Below, piece by piece: positions 36,196 to 45,027 of a DNA stretch of 64,000 bases. The stretch spans positions 3,064,501 to 3,128,500 of the forward strand of contig NZ_JAQGPL010000001.1 of assembly GCF_028826105.1 (NCBI RefSeq), written 5' to 3'. How positions within the stretch are numbered: position 1 is the stretch's first letter; every line of letters begins with the position of its first letter. Below the pieces are notes generated by a model, which was not told the origin of the DNA, ran no database searches, and saw only the letters and a program-made list of their open reading frames with translations. Position numbers and translations under genes: made by a program. The DNA is from Paenibacillus humicola. Lineage in GTDB: Bacteria; Bacillota; Bacilli; Paenibacillales; Paenibacillaceae.

Positions 36196-36633
36196 TTATA
36201 CGTACAGAACGACAACCCCCGCCTCCACGGCCACCGGGTACGTTTCGAGCCGCTCCTCGCCTTCGGGATTTTCGGCGGCTCCCTGCGCATTCGCATCCGC
36301 CGCCGCCTCCACCGCGACGTCGTATGTTTTCACCAGGCACTTGTTCGGATTGAACAGCGATTTTCCGGTCGTGACGTCGAACTCCCAGCCATGCCACGGG
36401 CACGCCAGCACTTCGCCGATCTTCCCATACCGGTACGTGCCCGGCGGAGCCGGCAGCGTCGTTCCGGTCACCCGGCCCAGGCAGAGCGGCGCCCCTTGAT
36501 GCGGGCAGCTGTTGCGGAGCGCATAATAGACGCCGCCCGCGTTGAAGACGCCGATCGACCTCCCGCCGGCCTGAACGATTTTCCGCTGGCCCGGCTCCAT
36601 CTCGGTCGTTTTGCAGACCACGTATCGTTCCAT
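36196..36633 (-). CDS. Rieske (2Fe-2S) domain protein
   Basis: 145 aa, ATG after AAGGAAGGAG. The two cluster-binding motifs are C43-P-H45 (NSCPHQGAPLC) and C78-P-W-H81 (LACPWHGWEFD), in the order and spacing of a stand-alone Rieske ferredoxin. A 20-residue Ala/Glu-rich insertion near 110-125 is atypical. No membrane anchor, so it is likely a soluble electron carrier or a dioxygenase accessory. It lies 15 bp after the amidohydrolase gene and upstream of the sugar permeases, an unusual partner for a sugar importer. Confidence 0.9.
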   Translation of the reverse strand: MERYVVCKTTEMEPGQRKIVQAGGRSIGVFNAGGVYYALRNSCPHQGAPLCLGRVTGTTLPAPPGTYRYGKIGEVLACPWHGWEFDVTTGKSLFNPNKCLVKTYDVAVEAAADANAQGAAENPEGEERLETYPVAVEAGVVVLYV

Positions 36634-36648
36634 TCCGATGCTCCTTCC

Positions 36649-37707
36649 TTACAGCTTGTAGAACGACTTGGCGTTCTCGAAGAAAATGCGCCGCTGAAGC
36701 GCCTCCGGCAGCTTCGGGAACGCGCGTCTCGGCGAATCGAAATCCCAGTGCGGATAGTCGCTGGCGAACATCAGAATGTTTTCGGCGTCCATCGCCTCCA
36801 GCATCGCAAGCAAATATTTGTCGTCGTCCGGCCGCTCGATCGGCTGGCTGGTGATCCGGACATGGTCCCGCAGAAATTCGCTCGGCCGTTTCTCCAGCCA
36901 CGGCACCTCGTAGCGCAGTCCCCGGTATTCCGCATCCAGCCGCCACATGAGCGGCGGCAGCCAGGACACGCCGCCCTCCACCAGCACGACCCGGAAGCCG
37001 GGAAACTTGACGAACACCCCTTCGGTCAGAAAGCTGACCAGATGCGCCTGAAACGCGAGCGACAGGCAGGTATGAAATTCGATGTAGCGCGTCGGATGGC
37101 CCGGCGTCGGCTGATGGTTGATGCCCATGCCGTCCGTGCCGGGATGAATGGCGAACGGCAGCCCGTATTTCTGGCACGCTTCGTAAATCGGATAATACGG
37201 CCGCTGGCCGAACGGAGCGCGGGCGCCGGAATCGGTCATCACCTGGATGAAATGCGGATGGCCCGCCCACCGCTCGATTTCCCTCGCGGCCCCTTCGGGA
37301 TCCTGCGTCGCCACGTAGATCGATCCTTTGAACCGGCCGTCATGGTTGTATTTGCCGAGCCACGTATCGGCCAGCCAGTCGTTGTAGGCGGCGGCCACCG
37401 CCGAGGCCATGTCCGGGTCCGGCAAATTGTTCAGCATCGCGCGGGGAAGCAGAATGGCAAAGTCGACGCCGTATTCGTCGATCAGCTGCTCCCTTAAAAA
37501 ATCGGGATCGGTTCCGGCTCCCCCGCCGCCCGGCGGCGTCGCATCCTTGCGGTTGCCTTGAATGTTGCCGTAAGCGCGGCTCAGCGGCCGGTACCAGTCG
37601 CGCCAGGGCTGCGGCAGATAGAGATTCAGCTCGTCCCTTGATTTGGGGTAAACATGCACGTCGCAATCGATAATCCCTTGCTTCACTTTGGCTTCCTTTA
37701 CTGTCAC
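36649..37707 (-). CDS. Amidohydrolase family protein (ACMSD-like TIM barrel)
   Basis: 352 aa from a GTG at 37707, 6 bases after AAGGAGGG; the longer frame adds 29 residues without support. Metal-ligand motifs of the amidohydrolase-2 family are in place: DxH in IIDCDVHVYP, His in FAIHPGTDGMG, and Asp in MFASDYPHWDFD. Members are metal-dependent hydrolases or decarboxylases of aromatic acids and lactones (ACMSD, gamma-resorcylate decarboxylase, 4-O-methylmuconolactone hydrolase). With the adjacent Rieske protein, a ring-type or lignin-derived carboxylate or lactone is a reasonable guess, not a proof. Confidence 0.88.
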   Translation of the reverse strand: MTVKEAKVKQGIIDCDVHVYPKSRDELNLYLPQPWRDWYRPLSRAYGNIQGNRKDATPPGGGGAGTDPDFLREQLIDEYGVDFAILLPRAMLNNLPDPDMASAVAAAYNDWLADTWLGKYNHDGRFKGSIYVATQDPEGAAREIERWAGHPHFIQVMTDSGARAPFGQRPYYPIYEACQKYGLPFAIHPGTDGMGINHQPTPGHPTRYIEFHTCLSLAFQAHLVSFLTEGVFVKFPGFRVVLVEGGVSWLPPLMWRLDAEYRGLRYEVPWLEKRPSEFLRDHVRITSQPIERPDDDKYLLAMLEAMDAENILMFASDYPHWDFDSPRRAFPKLPEALQRRIFFENAKSFYKL

Positions 37708-38196
37708 CTGTTTCCCTCCTTCATCGCATTGACAATATAGTGAACCCTCGAAAGACAAAACATCGCCGCCGCGGCCGCAGCTTGGCGAAAACATTGCGCC
37801 CTAATTCGGAATTGAAGCTGGGAATTAAAGCGTTTTCGGACGCAACAACACTGTAACCCTCCTTGGCGGCTTCCGGCAATAAACATGTTTCGTCCGATGC
37901 ACCAAAGGGCAAATCGAACCGTCTGTAGCCGGCGCTTCCATGAGGTGTATCGTGCGAAAGCGGTGGATCGCCCCATGCACAAATATGCGCGATGCACCAT
38001 TTCGCCGAAATCGGCACTCTTTGCATGAGAAAACGGTTTGCTTTTCCTGCGTTAGCTCAGCACGCTCCGCCCGGCGCAAACGGCAAAAAGCCCGCCCCGC
38101 CTCGGGCTGAAGGCGGATTCGGGCCGGTCGGCGAACGATGCATGGACAACGGGCGGCGGAAAATCCCCGGCGGCATTCGGGCGGGCGCCCGGTTCG
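37708..38196. other. Intergenic region with candidate cre site
   Basis: No gene supported; the three short overlapping minus frames have no ribosome sites. TTAAAGCGTTTTCG at 37825-37838 fits 12 of 14 positions of the CcpA cre consensus on the minus strand. A TATATT hexamer precedes the amidohydrolase ribosome site at about 37735. The promoter of sugar locus 2 probably lies here. Confidence 0.4.
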
Positions 38197-40434
38197 TCAT
38201 TTCCGGTAATCGCCGGGTGTGACGCCAACCACCTTTTTGAACACCCGAATGAAGGAAAACGGATGTAAATAGCCCACCTTGGCGGCGATGTCCTGTACCG
38301 GCTCCATCGTCTCCTGCAGCAGCTCCTGAGCGCGCTGCACGCGTATCCGGACCAGGTAATCGATGAACTTTTCCCCGTATTCCTTCTTGAACAGCTGGCT
38401 CAGATAGCGGGGGTTCATATGGAAAATATCGCTCAGCCGCGCGAGGGAAAGGTCCGGATCGGCGTAATGCGCTTCAATGTATTTCTTCACTTGGCGGATT
38501 ATCCGGTAGTTGTCCTTGCTTTCCCGTAACGAGCGCAATTCCGTCTCCGCCGTCTTTAAAGCCTGCAGGAGACCGGTTTTAAATTCCTCCAGCAGCTCCG
38601 CCTTCTTCAAGGCCGCCGTCAGCCCGGGGAACGCCTGCTCCCGCCACAAGGCTGCGGCCTCCGGCGAAGCCGCATTCATTTCGCGGTCCAGACAATACAG
38701 GAAATCGTTCATCAGGCTGCGGATATCTTCATTGGAAAGAACCGCTGCCCGTACCTCGTCGAAGAGACGGAGGCATGGCGCCTCCCATTCCTCCCCCAGC
38801 CGGTAAGCCTTGGCGATCTGGTGCACAAGCTGCAGATGAGCCAGCAGGTCTTTCATCGGGCTTGCTGCCAGGTCGCTGCCGCCGATCACCCGGCGGTTGC
38901 CGAGAACGGCTTTGTACTGCAGACGCTCCTCCGCTTCTTCCAGCAGCCCGGGCAGTCCGGCGACGCTTGCAGCCGTGCCTGCGAGCCCGATGGTTGCCGT
39001 CAAGTGCAAATTGTCGTTGATCCAGGCGATCGCTTTGCCGCACATCGACGGGATGGCTCCGGGGGCGGCACCGCCGTGCGGCTCGGCATTCCCGTCGTTC
39101 AGAAAATAAATCATGCCGAGCCGCGAGCTGCCGATCCACTCGCACCAAACGGTAAGCGAATCGCTCTGGGCCATCTCCCCGACCATACTCTGAATGACGA
39201 ATTTGAGCAGATATTGATCCCGGTCCGAGTAGCGCTCCGAGAAATCGCAGTACCGGTCGATTTCCAAAATGCCGAAGGATACGCGGCCGAAGCTCAGCTC
39301 CTTGCCCAGCCGCTTCATGGCGCCTCCCCATTCTTCGGGAGATACCGCGCGGTGCCCGCGAATCAGCTCGGCGAAGAAATGGCGGCGGATGTGAATGAGA
39401 TCCTCGGCGTATTGATTTTGGAAGGTGTTGGACTGCTCGAGCAGATTATCGATCGCCATCGAGATGAACCGCATCTCGTCCGGCCTGCCTTTGCCGAAGA
39501 TGTCGACATTTTTGTTCACGAAGAAAGCGTTGACCTGGTTCAGGATGGACTGGATCGGCTTGTAGTTTTTGCGGGTCACGTAGACGATCCAAAGCACGCC
39601 GACCGCAATCGAGAGCAGGCAGGTGACGACCCAGAAATACGCGAAGCCGGAGAAAAAGCGGAAGCGCTCCGCGTCCTTGATTCCGCTGCCGACCGACCAG
39701 CCGGTCATGCCGGAAGCGGCGACCGCGATCTCCTTGCCGCCGCCGGCGTCTTCGCCGGAGTCCGAAGTGCTGAAGAGGAGGCGCCCCGTTTTATCGTAAA
39801 CGTTTACAAAATTGATGTTGTGGCTGGACATGTTCGATACCAGGCTGCGGATCGTACCGACGCGGATATTGACGACGACGATGCCCTGCTCGCCGGTCAG
39901 GAAAGGAACTTTTCGCACCAGAGACACGACCTCGCTTGTCTTCCGGGCTTTTTGGTCGTAATAGCTCCTTTTCTCCGCCCAGGAGGAAGCCGTGCCTGCA
40001 TTTAGCTGCGTCAGGATGAAATCACGGTCCGCGAAGTCGCTTAGCCTCGCGAACATATTGTCGCTCAGCACCATCCCGTCCGCCTGGCGGTAAACATAGA
40101 CTGAATCGATGTCGGGGAAATCGAGGGACAGGCTCCTCAGCTTCTGTACGATTTCGTAATTCTCGTAGGTGCCGAACTTATGGTCTCGGAAGTAAGCTTT
40201 GAAGTCCGGATCCACCAGAATTTCCTTTGTCGCCATCCTTTCGATCGGCTGCAAAAAATTTTCGATGACCTGGCTTACTTGTTCACTGAACACCTGCGTG
40301 GATTTGACCGTCGTTTTTTTAATATTTTCGCTGATGGCCAAAAAGCTGATCAGAAACAGTACGCAGGACAGCAGAAAAAACGCAGGCAGGTAAGAAAACA
40401 ACATCTGGTAAAACCACGACCGGGTTTTGTTCAA
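38197..40434 (-). CDS. Membrane-bound AraC-family regulator with extracellular sensor
   Basis: 745 aa from a TTG at 40434, chosen because GGGGAGGAG lies 7 bases upstream; the longest frame would add 50 residues of low-complexity sequence. TM1 at about 11-35, a Cache-like extracellular domain, TM2 at about 280-302, a HAMP-like stretch, a cytosolic domain and a C-terminal AraC double helix-turn-helix (about 645-745; LARLSDIFHMNPRYLSQLFK). A one-component sensor that binds sugar outside and regulates inside, most likely activating the genes downstream from 37707. Confidence 0.88.
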   Translation of the reverse strand: MNKTRSWFYQMLFSYLPAFFLLSCVLFLISFLAISENIKKTTVKSTQVFSEQVSQVIENFLQPIERMATKEILVDPDFKAYFRDHKFGTYENYEIVQKLRSLSLDFPDIDSVYVYRQADGMVLSDNMFARLSDFADRDFILTQLNAGTASSWAEKRSYYDQKARKTSEVVSLVRKVPFLTGEQGIVVVNIRVGTIRSLVSNMSSHNINFVNVYDKTGRLLFSTSDSGEDAGGGKEIAVAASGMTGWSVGSGIKDAERFRFFSGFAYFWVVTCLLSIAVGVLWIVYVTRKNYKPIQSILNQVNAFFVNKNVDIFGKGRPDEMRFISMAIDNLLEQSNTFQNQYAEDLIHIRRHFFAELIRGHRAVSPEEWGGAMKRLGKELSFGRVSFGILEIDRYCDFSERYSDRDQYLLKFVIQSMVGEMAQSDSLTVWCEWIGSSRLGMIYFLNDGNAEPHGGAAPGAIPSMCGKAIAWINDNLHLTATIGLAGTAASVAGLPGLLEEAEERLQYKAVLGNRRVIGGSDLAASPMKDLLAHLQLVHQIAKAYRLGEEWEAPCLRLFDEVRAAVLSNEDIRSLMNDFLYCLDREMNAASPEAAALWREQAFPGLTAALKKAELLEEFKTGLLQALKTAETELRSLRESKDNYRIIRQVKKYIEAHYADPDLSLARLSDIFHMNPRYLSQLFKKEYGEKFIDYLVRIRVQRAQELLQETMEPVQDIAAKVGYLHPFSFIRVFKKVVGVTPGDYRK

Positions 40435-40720
40435 GATCCGGCTCCTCCCCCCAGAAGCAGCTTGTAATCGAAAAGACACCGCCATTCGATGGAAAAATGG
40501 TCGCTCCATAAACCAAAAGTTTCCAGGAAAAGGCGATGTCCCTCTTTCATCGTAGCCTGCCGGTCTGGGATCGTCAAGCTTCATATGTACGGCTCTGGGC
40601 GCAAGCTTCGCGCATCGTCAACAAGCTAAACCCATTATTTTAAAGGTATGGACTATAGCGGAAGCGGTGAATTTAATAGATTCATATAATAGGGCATCAC
40701 TGAAAAGGGAGTGTAAAAAA

Positions 40721-41221
40721 ATGGCCCTTAATCTGATTTCAAACCCTTCCTTCGAAAGCGGACTTCCTCCATGGCAAACAGCCGGCAGCGCAACGGTCGT
40801 TGCCTCGGATGCCGCCTTCGAAGGAGATATGGTCGCTCAGCTGTCAACCGTACCCGACCCTGCAGCGGGAGACAACATAATCAGCCAAGCTGTTGCCGTA
40901 GATCCGGATATTATCAATTTACGTCTCAGCTATGCGATTCGCGGAATTTTATTCGTGCAGGGCAACGGAATCGTTGAAGTTCGCATTCGTTGGCAGCGCG
41001 GTGCAGCGGACGGTTATTCGGTAATCTCGGAGGTAACGCTGGAGACGATCGAAGCTTTTTCCTTATTGCTCGACACTTGGGCAACGCATGTCGTCGTTTC
41101 GGGGCCAAAGCCGGCTGATGCCGTACAAGCTAGATTACGATTCATCTTGATTAACAACCCGGTCAACGTTAGTCCCGTTCAAATCGACCAAGTCGTTCTT
41201 ACGCAGGAATTTACACCGTAA
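40721..41221 (+). CDS. NTTRR-F1 / CBM-like domain protein
   Basis: 166 aa from the ATG at 40721 with AAAGGGAG upstream; 18 residues of the longer frame are dropped. The start ALNLISNPSFESGLPPW is the hallmark of the beta-sandwich domain (NTTRR-F1, CBM4/9-like) that heads collagen-like surface proteins in Bacillales. Here the domain stands alone, with no tripeptide-repeat tail, signal peptide or anchor. It may be a spore or exosporium surface component or a truncated relic of a larger protein. A terminator follows. Confidence 0.65.
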   Translation: MALNLISNPSFESGLPPWQTAGSATVVASDAAFEGDMVAQLSTVPDPAAGDNIISQAVAVDPDIINLRLSYAIRGILFVQGNGIVEVRIRWQRGAADGYSVISEVTLETIEAFSLLLDTWATHVVVSGPKPADAVQARLRFILINNPVNVSPVQIDQVVLTQEFTP

Positions 41222-41266
41222 GCGATGCTTTCAAATCCATGATTTAAAAGCGGAAAATTGCGCTTT

Positions 41267-41308
41267 CCAGGCTGCCGGACAAAGCTCCGGACAGTCTGGA
41301 TTTTATAT
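41267..41308 (+). terminator. Terminator after the NTTRR-F1-like gene
   Basis: CCAG.CTG.CCGGA / TCCGG.CAG.CTGG stem (41267-41299) followed by ATTTTATA. Confidence 0.65.
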
Positions 41309-41386
41309 GAAGTGGTCCATCATGGAGGAGAAATGGCATCCTGCCAGACCGGGGATGCCATTTGCATTTCCGGCGCAGGCGGCCCG

Positions 41387-41824
41387 TCAAGTCGCCGACT
41401 CCTGCTGGCACTGCTCGCAGACGCCGTATATTTCGAAGCGGTGGCTCGTGATTTTGAACGAACCGGGAAGCTCCAGCGAGTGGTCCATCGGGCAGTAATC
41501 GAACGTCAGCGTCTTCTCGCAGTTCATGCAAATCAGATGGTGGTGGTGGTGCTCGAGGCAGCTGCATTTGAATTTCAGGCCGCCGTCCATGAAATAAAAC
41601 TGCTCGAGCGCCCCCATCTCGCTGAGCAGCCGCAAATTCCGGTACACCGTATCGAAGCTTACGCTCGGATAGGAAACGGTCATTTGATCGTAAACGTCCT
41701 TGGGCGACAGGTAGGCGTCCGTCTTTGCGAAGATTTCGGCCAGCATGCGCCGCTGCTCCGTGATGCGCCAGCCGCTTGCGGTCATGATCCGGATGATCTC
41801 GTTGACCCTGTTCGTTTCCGTCAC
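41387..41824 (-). CDS. Fur-family metalloregulator, probably Zur
   Basis: 145 aa, GTG start. Winged-helix N-terminus with SVSFDTVYRNLRLLSE recognition helix, the H92-H96 histidine run, and two structural zinc pairs C99-x-x-C102 (ICMNC) and C136-x-x-C139 (VCEQC). These fit Fur/Zur/PerR. The presence of a Zur-boxed zinc operon about 15 kb away makes Zur the best guess, but Fur and PerR cannot be excluded. Not linked to obvious target genes. Confidence 0.75.
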   Translation of the reverse strand: MTETNRVNEIIRIMTASGWRITEQRRMLAEIFAKTDAYLSPKDVYDQMTVSYPSVSFDTVYRNLRLLSEMGALEQFYFMDGGLKFKCSCLEHHHHHLICMNCEKTLTFDYCPMDHSLELPGSFKITSHRFEIYGVCEQCQQESAT

Positions 41825-41922
41825 TATCGTTCGTTCCTTTCGCCTGAGACAAAATGATATTACGTTTATCTTAACAGGTAAACCGGCCGATTTCCATGGC
41901 GTCCTGCATAAAAGTGAAACAA

Positions 41923-42004
41923 GGGACTGTATTCCCCCGGGCTCCGCCCTCGGCCCGCTAAAGTCGCGGTGAAGGCTTGAGGCTTCGGCGGGAATGACAG
42001 TCCC
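41923..42004. terminator. Long-armed terminator of sugar locus 3
   Basis: GGGACTGTATTCCC (41923-41936) pairs with GGGAATGACAGTCCC (41990-42004) around a GC-rich inner region. On the minus strand it is followed by TTGTTTCACTTTT, on the + strand by CTCCTTTTT. Confidence 0.7.
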
Positions 42005-42024
42005 TCCTTTTTGGCTTTGCCGGC

Positions 42025-42906
42025 TTACCCTTTAATTGAGCCCAGCATGACCCCTTTGGCGAAATGCTTTTGCAGAAACGGATAGACGATCAAGATCGGC
42101 ACCATGGCCAGCACGATGGACGCCATACGGATCGTTTCCTGGGGGATGACCCGGTCGTCGGTAGACTGCGTCGCCGAGCCGACGCCGTTGGAATCGGAAT
42201 CGATGACGAGCGACTTAATCAGCACCTGCAGCGTCCATTTTTTCGCATCCGTCAAATAAATGAGCGCGTTAAAATACGTATTCCAATAGGCGACCGCGAA
42301 AAACAGCGTGAACGCGGCGATCGCCGGCATGGAGAGCGGGATGACGATCCGCCAGAAAATGCCGATGTCGGAGCAGCCGTCGATGCGGGCGGCATCCTCA
42401 AGCTCGGAGGGCAGCGAATCGAGAAAGCTCTTGATCACGATCAGGCTCCATGCGTTGGTCAGTCCCGTCAAAATGAGCGACCAGTACGAATCGAGCAGCC
42501 CGAGATCCTTGACCAGCAAATAATTCGGCAAAATGCCGGCATTGAATACCAGCGTGAAAATGACGCCGCCGAGCAGGATTTTCCGCCCCGGGACGGTTTT
42601 CTTGGTCAGCACGTAAGCAAAGGTGAACGAAACGGCGACGCTGAGCACCGTTCCGATTCCGGTCACGAACACCGTGCTCCGCAGCGCGTTCAAAAAGCTG
42701 TTCGTGGACAAAATGTACCGGTAGGCCGACAGCGACCACTGATCCGGAAACAGATAAAACTTCATCGGCACGTATACGTTCGGGTCGGTGAAGGATACGC
42801 TGAACACATAGATGAACGGAAATACGCACAGCACCGAAATGACCGCGAGCAGCGCATAATTCACGATGTCGAACAGCGTCATTTTCTTCGCGGAAACGAG
42901 ACTCAC
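42025..42906 (-). CDS. Carbohydrate ABC transporter permease, LplC/YtcP type
   Basis: 293 aa from a GTG after GAGGAGGAA. Six membrane segments; EAA loop LEDAARIDGCSDIGIFWRI. Last gene of sugar locus 3, 28 bp after the LplB-type gene, ending at a long terminator. Confidence 0.9.
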   Translation of the reverse strand: MSLVSAKKMTLFDIVNYALLAVISVLCVFPFIYVFSVSFTDPNVYVPMKFYLFPDQWSLSAYRYILSTNSFLNALRSTVFVTGIGTVLSVAVSFTFAYVLTKKTVPGRKILLGGVIFTLVFNAGILPNYLLVKDLGLLDSYWSLILTGLTNAWSLIVIKSFLDSLPSELEDAARIDGCSDIGIFWRIVIPLSMPAIAAFTLFFAVAYWNTYFNALIYLTDAKKWTLQVLIKSLVIDSDSNGVGSATQSTDDRVIPQETIRMASIVLAMVPILIVYPFLQKHFAKGVMLGSIKG

Positions 42907-42934
42907 CAGATTTCCTCCTCAATAAAAAAGCGGT

Positions 42935-43885
42935 TCAATAAATACCTTCCTGCCCCATCTTCTTCACCGTGTAATTGGCGAGCAGAACGAGGACGAGGCC
43001 GACGACGCCCTTGAACATGCCGACCGTCACGCCGACGCTGATTTTCCCGCCGAGAATGCCGATCGTATACGCGTACGTATCGAACACCTGCGCCACCGAA
43101 TTGACCAGCGGATTGCTCATGAGCAGCACCTGCTCGAAGCCGACGTCCGCCATATGGCCGAGCCGCAGGACGAGCAGAATAATGATCGTCGGCCGGATCG
43201 CCGGCAGCGTAATGTGCCATATCTGCCGCATCCGGGACGCGCCATCCATCATGGCGGCTTCATACTGGCCGGGATCGATGCCCGCAATGGCGGCGAGGAA
43301 GATAATCGTTCCCCAGCCGACTTCCTTCCACATGCTCTGCACGGTGAGCAGTCCCCAGAAATAATGAGGATTGGACAGGAACGAGACCGTGTCGTAACCC
43401 AGGCTTGATATGATCTTGTTGACGATCCCGACATCGGTGGACAGCATAAAAAAGCTCATGCTGGCGACGACGACCCAGGACAGAAAATGCGGCAGGTAAA
43501 CGATCGATTGGTTAATCCGCTTGAACGCTTCATGCCGGACTTCGTTCAGCATGACCGCTAGCACGATCGGCAGCGGAAACATGAACACGATGCCGAACAG
43601 ATTGATTGCCAGCGTATTGCGCAGCATTTCGTAAAAGACCTGGCTCGTGAACAGATCGGTGAAATTCGCAAAGCCGATCCAGTCGCTCCCCCACAGTCCC
43701 TTATACGGGTTGTAATCCTTGAAGGCGATGAGCAGCCCCCAGAACGGGACGAATTTGAACAGCAGCATGTACAGGATGCCCGGCAGTGCGAGCAGGTACA
43801 TCCATTTATGCTTGAGCATTGCGGCCCACAGCCCTCCGCCGCTCCGCGCCGCCTGCCGGTGCTGCCGCTTAACTGCGGTTTCCAT
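42935..43885 (-). CDS. Carbohydrate ABC transporter permease, LplB/YteP type
   Basis: 316 aa from the ATG at 43885 (METAVKRQHR), with GAGGTG upstream. The open frame continues far 5' through the antisense frame of the enolase-type gene and that extension is spurious. First membrane segment at KWMYLLALPGILYMLLFKFV, EAA loop YEAAMMDGASRMRQIWHITL. Its ATG overlaps the stop of the enolase-superfamily gene by one base (TGATG), indicating coupling. Confidence 0.9.
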   Translation of the reverse strand: METAVKRQHRQAARSGGGLWAAMLKHKWMYLLALPGILYMLLFKFVPFWGLLIAFKDYNPYKGLWGSDWIGFANFTDLFTSQVFYEMLRNTLAINLFGIVFMFPLPIVLAVMLNEVRHEAFKRINQSIVYLPHFLSWVVVASMSFFMLSTDVGIVNKIISSLGYDTVSFLSNPHYFWGLLTVQSMWKEVGWGTIIFLAAIAGIDPGQYEAAMMDGASRMRQIWHITLPAIRPTIIILLVLRLGHMADVGFEQVLLMSNPLVNSVAQVFDTYAYTIGILGGKISVGVTVGMFKGVVGLVLVLLANYTVKKMGQEGIY

Positions 43886-44982
43886 CAGCGCACCTCGCTT
43901 TGGCTGACCTGGTACTCCGCCCGCTCCAGCCATTCCGGCCGGACCGTAACGCCCCAGCCCGGCCCTTGCGGAAATTGGACCTTGCCGTCCGATACGGCCA
44001 AGGGCTCGGTGAACAGGTCCTTCGTCCACGTATCCGGCTCGATCGAAAATTCCAGGAATTTGCCGGCATTCGGGATCGCTGCCGCCAAATGCATCGTAAA
44101 CACCGTCACCATCGACAAATTGGCCGCGTGCGGCATGCAGGGCATACCCGCCGCCTCCGCCATCCGGGCGACCTCCATCGCGCGGCTGATGCCCCCGACA
44201 TAGCAGATGTCCGGCTGGACGATATCGACCGCCCGCATGTCGATCATGCGCTTGAACTGCGCCAGGTCCGTGTCCTGCTCGCCTCCGGTGACCGGGATGT
44301 CGAGCGCGTCGGCCACCTGCTTCGTCCATTCCAGCTCCGGATACGGGCACGGCTCCTCGAAATGGCAGACGCCGTATTCGGCGAGCATGCCGCCCATCTC
44401 GATCGCCTTGCCCGGCGTCAGGCCGCTGTTCGCGTCGACGAACAGCTGCGTGTCGTCCCCGATCGCCTTCCGCACCTCGCGCACGACCTCCTCCGACCGT
44501 CCGGGGTAGACGTCGACGTCGTTCCCGAAATTGTTCGCGATCCGGATCTTGAACGCCCGGATACCCTGCGTATCCTTCAGCCGCGCGATCCGCTCCGCTT
44601 CGTCCTTCGGCGAGATGTTGCGCTTCATGCTGGAGCCGTAAATATCGAGCGCTTGCGGCTTGCCGCCGAGCAGCTCGCAGACGCTTTTGCCAAGTCGCTT
44701 GCCCTTCAAGTCCCATAGCGCCGTATCGAGTCCGCCGACCGCCCGGCAAATGTACGAGCCGGGAAACTTATGCTCCTCGCGGACGATTTTCTCGGCGAGC
44801 GCCTCGATCTCGTCGCAGTCGGCGCCGAGCGCGTGCGGCGCCACCTGCTGGTGCAGCACAAGCGCCGAAATGTTGGCGTGGTAGGGCGCCATTTGGCCGA
44901 AGCCCTGCTGCCCGTCCTCCGCCGTCACGCGCACGAACGACAGCTGCCGGGTCGTAAACGTCTCAAGCTTCATGATTTTCAT
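43885..44982 (-). CDS. Enolase-superfamily enzyme, mandelate racemase/muconate lactonizing group
   Basis: 365 aa, ATG after GGAAGGAAGG. Capping domain at 1-120, then the barrel. Metal ligands D183 (VDANSG), E209 (HFEEPCP) and E235 (GGEQDTD), and a C-terminal His in PHAANLS. The general-base motif is K145-I-R147 rather than KxK. Members dehydrate or epimerise acid sugars (galactonate, gluconate, rhamnonate). Located between a sugar binding protein and its permeases, it points to import of an aldonate or uronate-type substrate. Confidence 0.88.
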   Translation of the reverse strand: MKIMKLETFTTRQLSFVRVTAEDGQQGFGQMAPYHANISALVLHQQVAPHALGADCDEIEALAEKIVREEHKFPGSYICRAVGGLDTALWDLKGKRLGKSVCELLGGKPQALDIYGSSMKRNISPKDEAERIARLKDTQGIRAFKIRIANNFGNDVDVYPGRSEEVVREVRKAIGDDTQLFVDANSGLTPGKAIEMGGMLAEYGVCHFEEPCPYPELEWTKQVADALDIPVTGGEQDTDLAQFKRMIDMRAVDIVQPDICYVGGISRAMEVARMAEAAGMPCMPHAANLSMVTVFTMHLAAAIPNAGKFLEFSIEPDTWTKDLFTEPLAVSDGKVQFPQGPGWGVTVRPEWLERAEYQVSQSEVR

Positions 44983-45027
44983 CTCTTGCCTTCCTTCCTG
45001 CCCATGGTCGATAATGCGGTTTCCCGG

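Noticed and set aside
37704..38079. Three overlapping minus frames upstream of the amidohydrolase
   Set aside because: None has a ribosome site or family features; the region is better explained as regulatory DNA.
41850..41870. Possible Zur box in front of the Fur/Zur gene
   Set aside because: Only the ATTACG half matches; the other half shares few positions with the consensus, so autoregulation is not supported.
43886..44749. N-terminal extension of the LplB-type permease at locus 3
   Set aside because: It overlaps the enolase-superfamily gene in another phase; the ATG at 43885 has a ribosome site and gives a normal-length permease.
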